Part shown: positions 61,389 through 64,000 of the stretch, piece by piece
Position numbering within the stretch: position 1 is the first letter of the stretch
Layout of the letters: every line of letters begins with the position of its first letter
DNA from: an uncultured Kiloniellaceae bacterium
Lineage (GTDB): Bacteria > Pseudomonadota > Alphaproteobacteria > Kiloniellales > Kiloniellaceae
Reading direction: 5' to 3'
Assembly: GCA_947500035.1 (NCBI GenBank)
Contig: CANMQP010000007.1
Coordinates: 434,001 to 498,000, forward strand
Length of the DNA stretch: 64,000 nt
Notes under the pieces: generated by a model
What the model saw: the letters and a program-made list of their open reading frames with translations, nothing else
Databases searched by the model: none
What the model was told of the DNA's origin: nothing
Position numbers and translations under genes: made by a program

Positions 61389-62693
61389 TCACTCAAACGG
61401 ACGGCCGAAGTAGGTGAGCACCCACATGGCGATCAGGTACACGCTGATCAGGGACTGGGCGCCGGAGACGACGCGCACCCAACCCTGCCCGCGAAGGGCA
61501 TACTCGCGGGGTTGAAGGCGCGCGAGCCAGGTCCCGATATTCAAATCACGCCAACCCAGGTGAAAGGCCGAGATCAGACTGAAATAGAAAGTCAGTCCCA
61601 ATGCCTTCAAGCCCCGCGGGTTAAGCCGCTCCACGATCACATCATCAGCGACAATCGGCTTTCCCCCGCTTTGCTCGATGCGGCCTGCCGGCCTTATGCG
61701 ATAGATGCCGCCGCCATCCGGCCGTCCTGAATTCATCAGCAGCGCCGGCAGATAGATCAGGGCGAAGAAGCCGACAAGCCCAAGCAGGATCAGGATCGGC
61801 CGTCCGTACGCCAGGCCGTATCCGCTTGTCCACTCGAAGAACACCAGACGGAATGCGCCTTCCACCGCGGCCCAACGATCCTGCCGCAGGCGGCCGCAGG
61901 AGTTGTCCAGGTCCGGATCCCAACTGGCAAGAGCATAGGCGGTCCGGTGATGTTCTATGGCGAAAGTCGCCGCGCGCTCGAGCTCCCGCAGGCCTGCGCC
62001 TCTGAACGCTGCGCGCAATCGGACCATGGCGCTCTCTTCTTCCTCGCAGAACCAGACACGCGCGACCCCACGCAAGGCCGCCAGCCACTCCGGAGAGGGC
62101 AAGCCTTTGGCTTCGTATTGCGCGCCTGCCAGGTTCGCGTTTTCGAGCTTCGTGTCCGTTAACACGGTCCGGTAGAGGATGGCGCCTTCCAGGTTCGCGC
62201 CTTGAAGACTGGCGCCGGTGAAATCGGCCCCGCTCAGATCAGCCTCACGAAGGTCGGCGCTACCCAGATCGGCGCCGCGCAGCCTTGCCTCCACGAGCCA
62301 CGCTCCGCTGAGCTTCGCGTAGCTCAACTTTGCCCCTTTCAGATCCGAGCGTTCCAGGATCGCCCCGCTGAGGTTTGACCGCGTCAGGAGCGCACCGCGG
62401 AGGTTTGCGAATGCGAGTCGGGCATCTTGCAGGTCCGTGTCCTCCAGATCGAGGTTGCAGAAACTGGACTCGGTACCGATGAGCAGACTTTGGCCGCGGT
62501 CGTCTGCCCCCAGTAAATCGTCGTAGCGGTCATTGAGCAGTTTTTCATGCTTAGCCAGGGCGGCCGGCAGGTCCTCGATGACGGTCCACTTTGCATATTG
62601 ACAGTCTTCTATCTGTTCCTGGGCGGTGCCTGCCGTTGCCATCGTAAGCGCTGGCAAGGCGGCGATACATAAGATGAACCTCAGGGCTGGCAT
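61389..62693 (-). CDS. exported pentapeptide-repeat protein with C-terminal membrane helices
   Basis: Protein of 434 residues. A signal peptide (FILCIAALPALTMATAGTA) is followed by an acidic linker and about 20 pentapeptide repeats between residues 80 and 195 (LDLEDTDLQDARLAFANLRGA, LRGADLGSADLREADLSGADF). After a helical part with WFCEEEE come three hydrophobic segments near 300-320, 370-390 and 405-430. The repeats form a right-handed quadrilateral helix. A membrane-anchored sensor or scaffold is plausible; no specific role can be given. Confidence 0.8.
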   Translation of the reverse strand: MPALRFILCIAALPALTMATAGTAQEQIEDCQYAKWTVIEDLPAALAKHEKLLNDRYDDLLGADDRGQSLLIGTESSFCNLDLEDTDLQDARLAFANLRGALLTRSNLSGAILERSDLKGAKLSYAKLSGAWLVEARLRGADLGSADLREADLSGADFTGASLQGANLEGAILYRTVLTDTKLENANLAGAQYEAKGLPSPEWLAALRGVARVWFCEEEESAMVRLRAAFRGAGLRELERAATFAIEHHRTAYALASWDPDLDNSCGRLRQDRWAAVEGAFRLVFFEWTSGYGLAYGRPILILLGLVGFFALIYLPALLMNSGRPDGGGIYRIRPAGRIEQSGGKPIVADDVIVERLNPRGLKALGLTFYFSLISAFHLGWRDLNIGTWLARLQPREYALRGQGWVRVVSGAQSLISVYLIAMWVLTYFGRPFE

Positions 62694-62800
62694 AAGATCT
62701 TCCTAGCCGTTGGGAGCATACCGACCGGATCTTTGTGCGAGCGACAGCTTCGCTAATCCGAAAGCCAAGAATAGAAACAGCATATCATCCCCCACCATTC

Positions 62801-62828
62801 TTGACAGTCCCTGGAATCCTTCTACATT
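62801..62828 (+). promoter_or_regulatory. probable sigma-70 promoter of thrS
   Basis: TTGACA at 62801-62806 and TACATT at 62823-62828 are 16 bases apart. The predicted start near 62835 is only a few bases before a hairpin. Confidence 0.55.
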
Positions 62829-62838
62829 GCGCGTTTCG

Positions 62839-62867
62839 CACTGCGGCATAGCCGCGGTGGTTTTTTT
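62839..62867 (+). terminator. terminator-like hairpin in the thrS leader
   Basis: CACTGCGGC (62839-62847) pairs with GCCGCGGTG (62851-62859, one G-T pair) around a three-base loop, followed by seven T at 62861-62867. It is 37 bases upstream of the thrS ATG and directly downstream of the predicted promoter, so it is either an attenuator-like or protective leader element, or the end of an upstream transcript. Confidence 0.65.
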
Positions 62868-62903
62868 GACGACGTGACGCAAGAGGTTAAGAAGCAAAGT
62901 TTC

Positions 62904-64000
62904 ATGGTTGCAATCAATCTGCCCGACGGAAGTCGGCGCGATTTCGAGGCGGCGGTTTCCGGCGCCCAAATCGCCGCCGCCATCGGCCCGCGCCTGGCGA
63001 AAGACGCCCTGGCGCTGAAGGCTGACGGCATGGTCAAGGATCTGGCCTTTCTTGTCGAGCAGGACACCACCATCGAAATCGTCACCAGCAAGCACGAAGA
63101 CAGCCTGGAACTGCTGCGCCACGACTGCGCGCATGTGCTGGCCGAGGCGGTGCAGGAACTCTATCCCGAGACCCAGGTGACCTTCGGCCCCGCGACCGAA
63201 AACGGCTTCTTTTACGACTTTGCCCGGAAAGAACCCTTCACGACCGAAGACCTGGAAGTCATCGAAAAGCGCATGCATGAGATCGTCGATCGCGACGAGA
63301 CCATCACGCGCGAGGTCTGGGACCGGGATGACGCCATCCGCCTCTTCATGGAAATGGGCGAGAAGTACAAGGCCGAGCATATCGAGACCCTGCCCCGCGA
63401 TGCGGAGATCTCGATCTACCGGCAGGGCAAGTGGCTCGACCTCTGCACGGGGCCGCACCTGCCCTCGACCGGCAAGCTGGGCCATGCCTTCAAGCTGCTG
63501 CGGGTTTCCGGCGCCTACTGGCGTGGCGATTCCAAGAACGAGCAGCTGCAGCGCATCTACGGCACCTGCTGGGCAACGGAAAAGCAGCTGAAAGCCTACC
63601 TCCACATGATGGAAGAGGCCGAAAAGCGCGACCACCGGCGCCTGGGCAAGGAGATGAACCTCTTCCATCTGCAGGAAGAGGCGGTCGGATCGGTCTTCTG
63701 GCACCCCAAGGGCTGGGAGCTTTACCGGGCGGTCGAGCGCTATCTGCGCAAGCGCCTGGAGGCCGCCGACTACGTCGAGGTCAAAACGCCGCAGCTGATC
63801 GACCGTTCGCTCTGGGAGGCCTCGGGCCACTGGGAGAAGTTCCGCGAGCATATGTTCACGGCGGTCAGCGACGACGACCGGGTTCTGGCGGTCAAGCCCA
63901 TGAACTGCCCGGCCCACGTCCAGATCTTCCGCCAGGGTCAGACCAGTTACCGCGATCTGCCCCTGCGCATGGCCGAATTCGGCAACTGCCACCGCAACGA
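62904..64000 (+). CDS. thrS: threonyl-tRNA synthetase, N-terminal part (runs off the window)
   Basis: About 365 of the expected 640 residues are present. [20 protein letters not shown] starts the TGS domain; the editing domain shows [19 protein letters not shown] with the HxxxH metal/tRNA motif and [18 protein letters not shown]; the catalytic domain begins near [21 protein letters not shown] and includes motif 2 context [14 protein letters not shown] with the zinc-ligand Cys. An upstream in-frame GTG at 62874 exists, but the ATG matches the family start. It attaches threonine to tRNA-Thr. Confidence 0.96.
   Translation, partial: MVAINLPDGSRRDFEAAVSGAQIAAAIGPRLAKDALALKADGMVKDLAFLVEQDTTIEIVTSKHEDSLELLRHDCAHVLAEAVQELYPETQVTFGPATENGFFYDFARKEPFTTEDLEVIEKRMHEIVDRDETITREVWDRDDAIRLFMEMGEKYKAEHIETLPRDAEISIYRQGKWLDLCTGPHLPSTGKLGHAFKLLRVSGAYWRGDSKNEQLQRIYGTCWATEKQLKAYLHMMEEAEKRDHRRLGKEMNLFHLQEEAVGSVFWHPKGWELYRAVERYLRKRLEAADYVEVKTPQLIDRSLWEASGHWEKFREHMFTAVSDDDRVLAVKPMNCPAHVQIFRQGQTSYRDLPLRMAEFGNCHRN

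Noticed and set aside
1-64000. CRISPR array, prophage, transposon or integron
   Set aside because: No regularly spaced repeats, integrase, transposase or phage structural genes were seen in any frame.

Overview
The window is chromosomal DNA of an alphaproteobacterium, most likely a marine or soil member of Rhodospirillales or a related order (inference). The pointers are: the lptC-lptA-lptB-rpoN-hpf-ptsN block, an Hsp20 gene with a ROSE-like leader followed by a DUF1150 gene, two TTAA-N7-TTAA CtrA-type sites, a TAXI-type binding protein, a complex I NDUFA9-like gene next to uppP, and a GC-rich base composition. No rRNA, tRNA, CRISPR array, insertion sequence or prophage was recognised. Both ends cut genes: the tail of a HisN-like phosphatase at the left and the first two thirds of thrS at the right.

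Layout. 0-7 kb: a YejABEF peptide importer operon with a 2-hydroxyacid dehydrogenase. 7-13 kb: MarR regulator, M17 aminopeptidase, a GST, an orphan TAXI binding protein and a flavin disulfide oxidoreductase-like protein. 13-17 kb: a membrane protein resembling a chemoreceptor sensor without its signalling part, then two 2-oxoglutarate/Fe(II) oxygenases of different folds. 17-25 kb: a surface region with a UDP-sugar dehydrogenase, an orphan ParA with a 56-codon gene just ahead of it, a 1013-residue RTX/VWA secreted protein with a CtrA site upstream, and a polysaccharide export (OPX) domain fused to an outer-membrane beta-barrel. 25-27.6 kb: a PPP phosphatase, small unknown genes, two perfect DnaA boxes with a CtrA site, and the heat-shock pair hsp20-DUF1150.

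27.6-36.3 kb is a carbohydrate catabolic unit: a GntR/FCD regulator divergent from three consecutive Gfo/Idh/MocA dehydrogenases and a complete CUT1-type sugar ABC importer. A 47-bp dyad lies in the divergent gap. 36.3-46 kb is core envelope and nitrogen-control DNA: ptsN, hpf, rpoN, lptB, lptA, lptC, kdsD/kpsF, a short RNase D, the NDUFA9-like gene and uppP. 46-53 kb holds gltD-gltB (glutamate synthase). 53-64 kb is mixed housekeeping and accessory DNA: GST, nitroreductase, TPR protein, NAD-dependent epimerase-like protein, alpha/beta hydrolase, GT4 glycosyltransferase, an azoR-lysR-DUF1989 cluster, a pentapeptide-repeat membrane protein and thrS.

The least ordinary features are the OPX-barrel fusion with its adhesin, ParA and CtrA neighbourhood, the DnaA/CtrA site cluster at 26.4 kb, the oxygenase pair in which one member carries a cysteine-poor peroxiredoxin-like domain, and several unusually long intergenic dyads. 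All functional statements come from reading the sequence; no database search was run.
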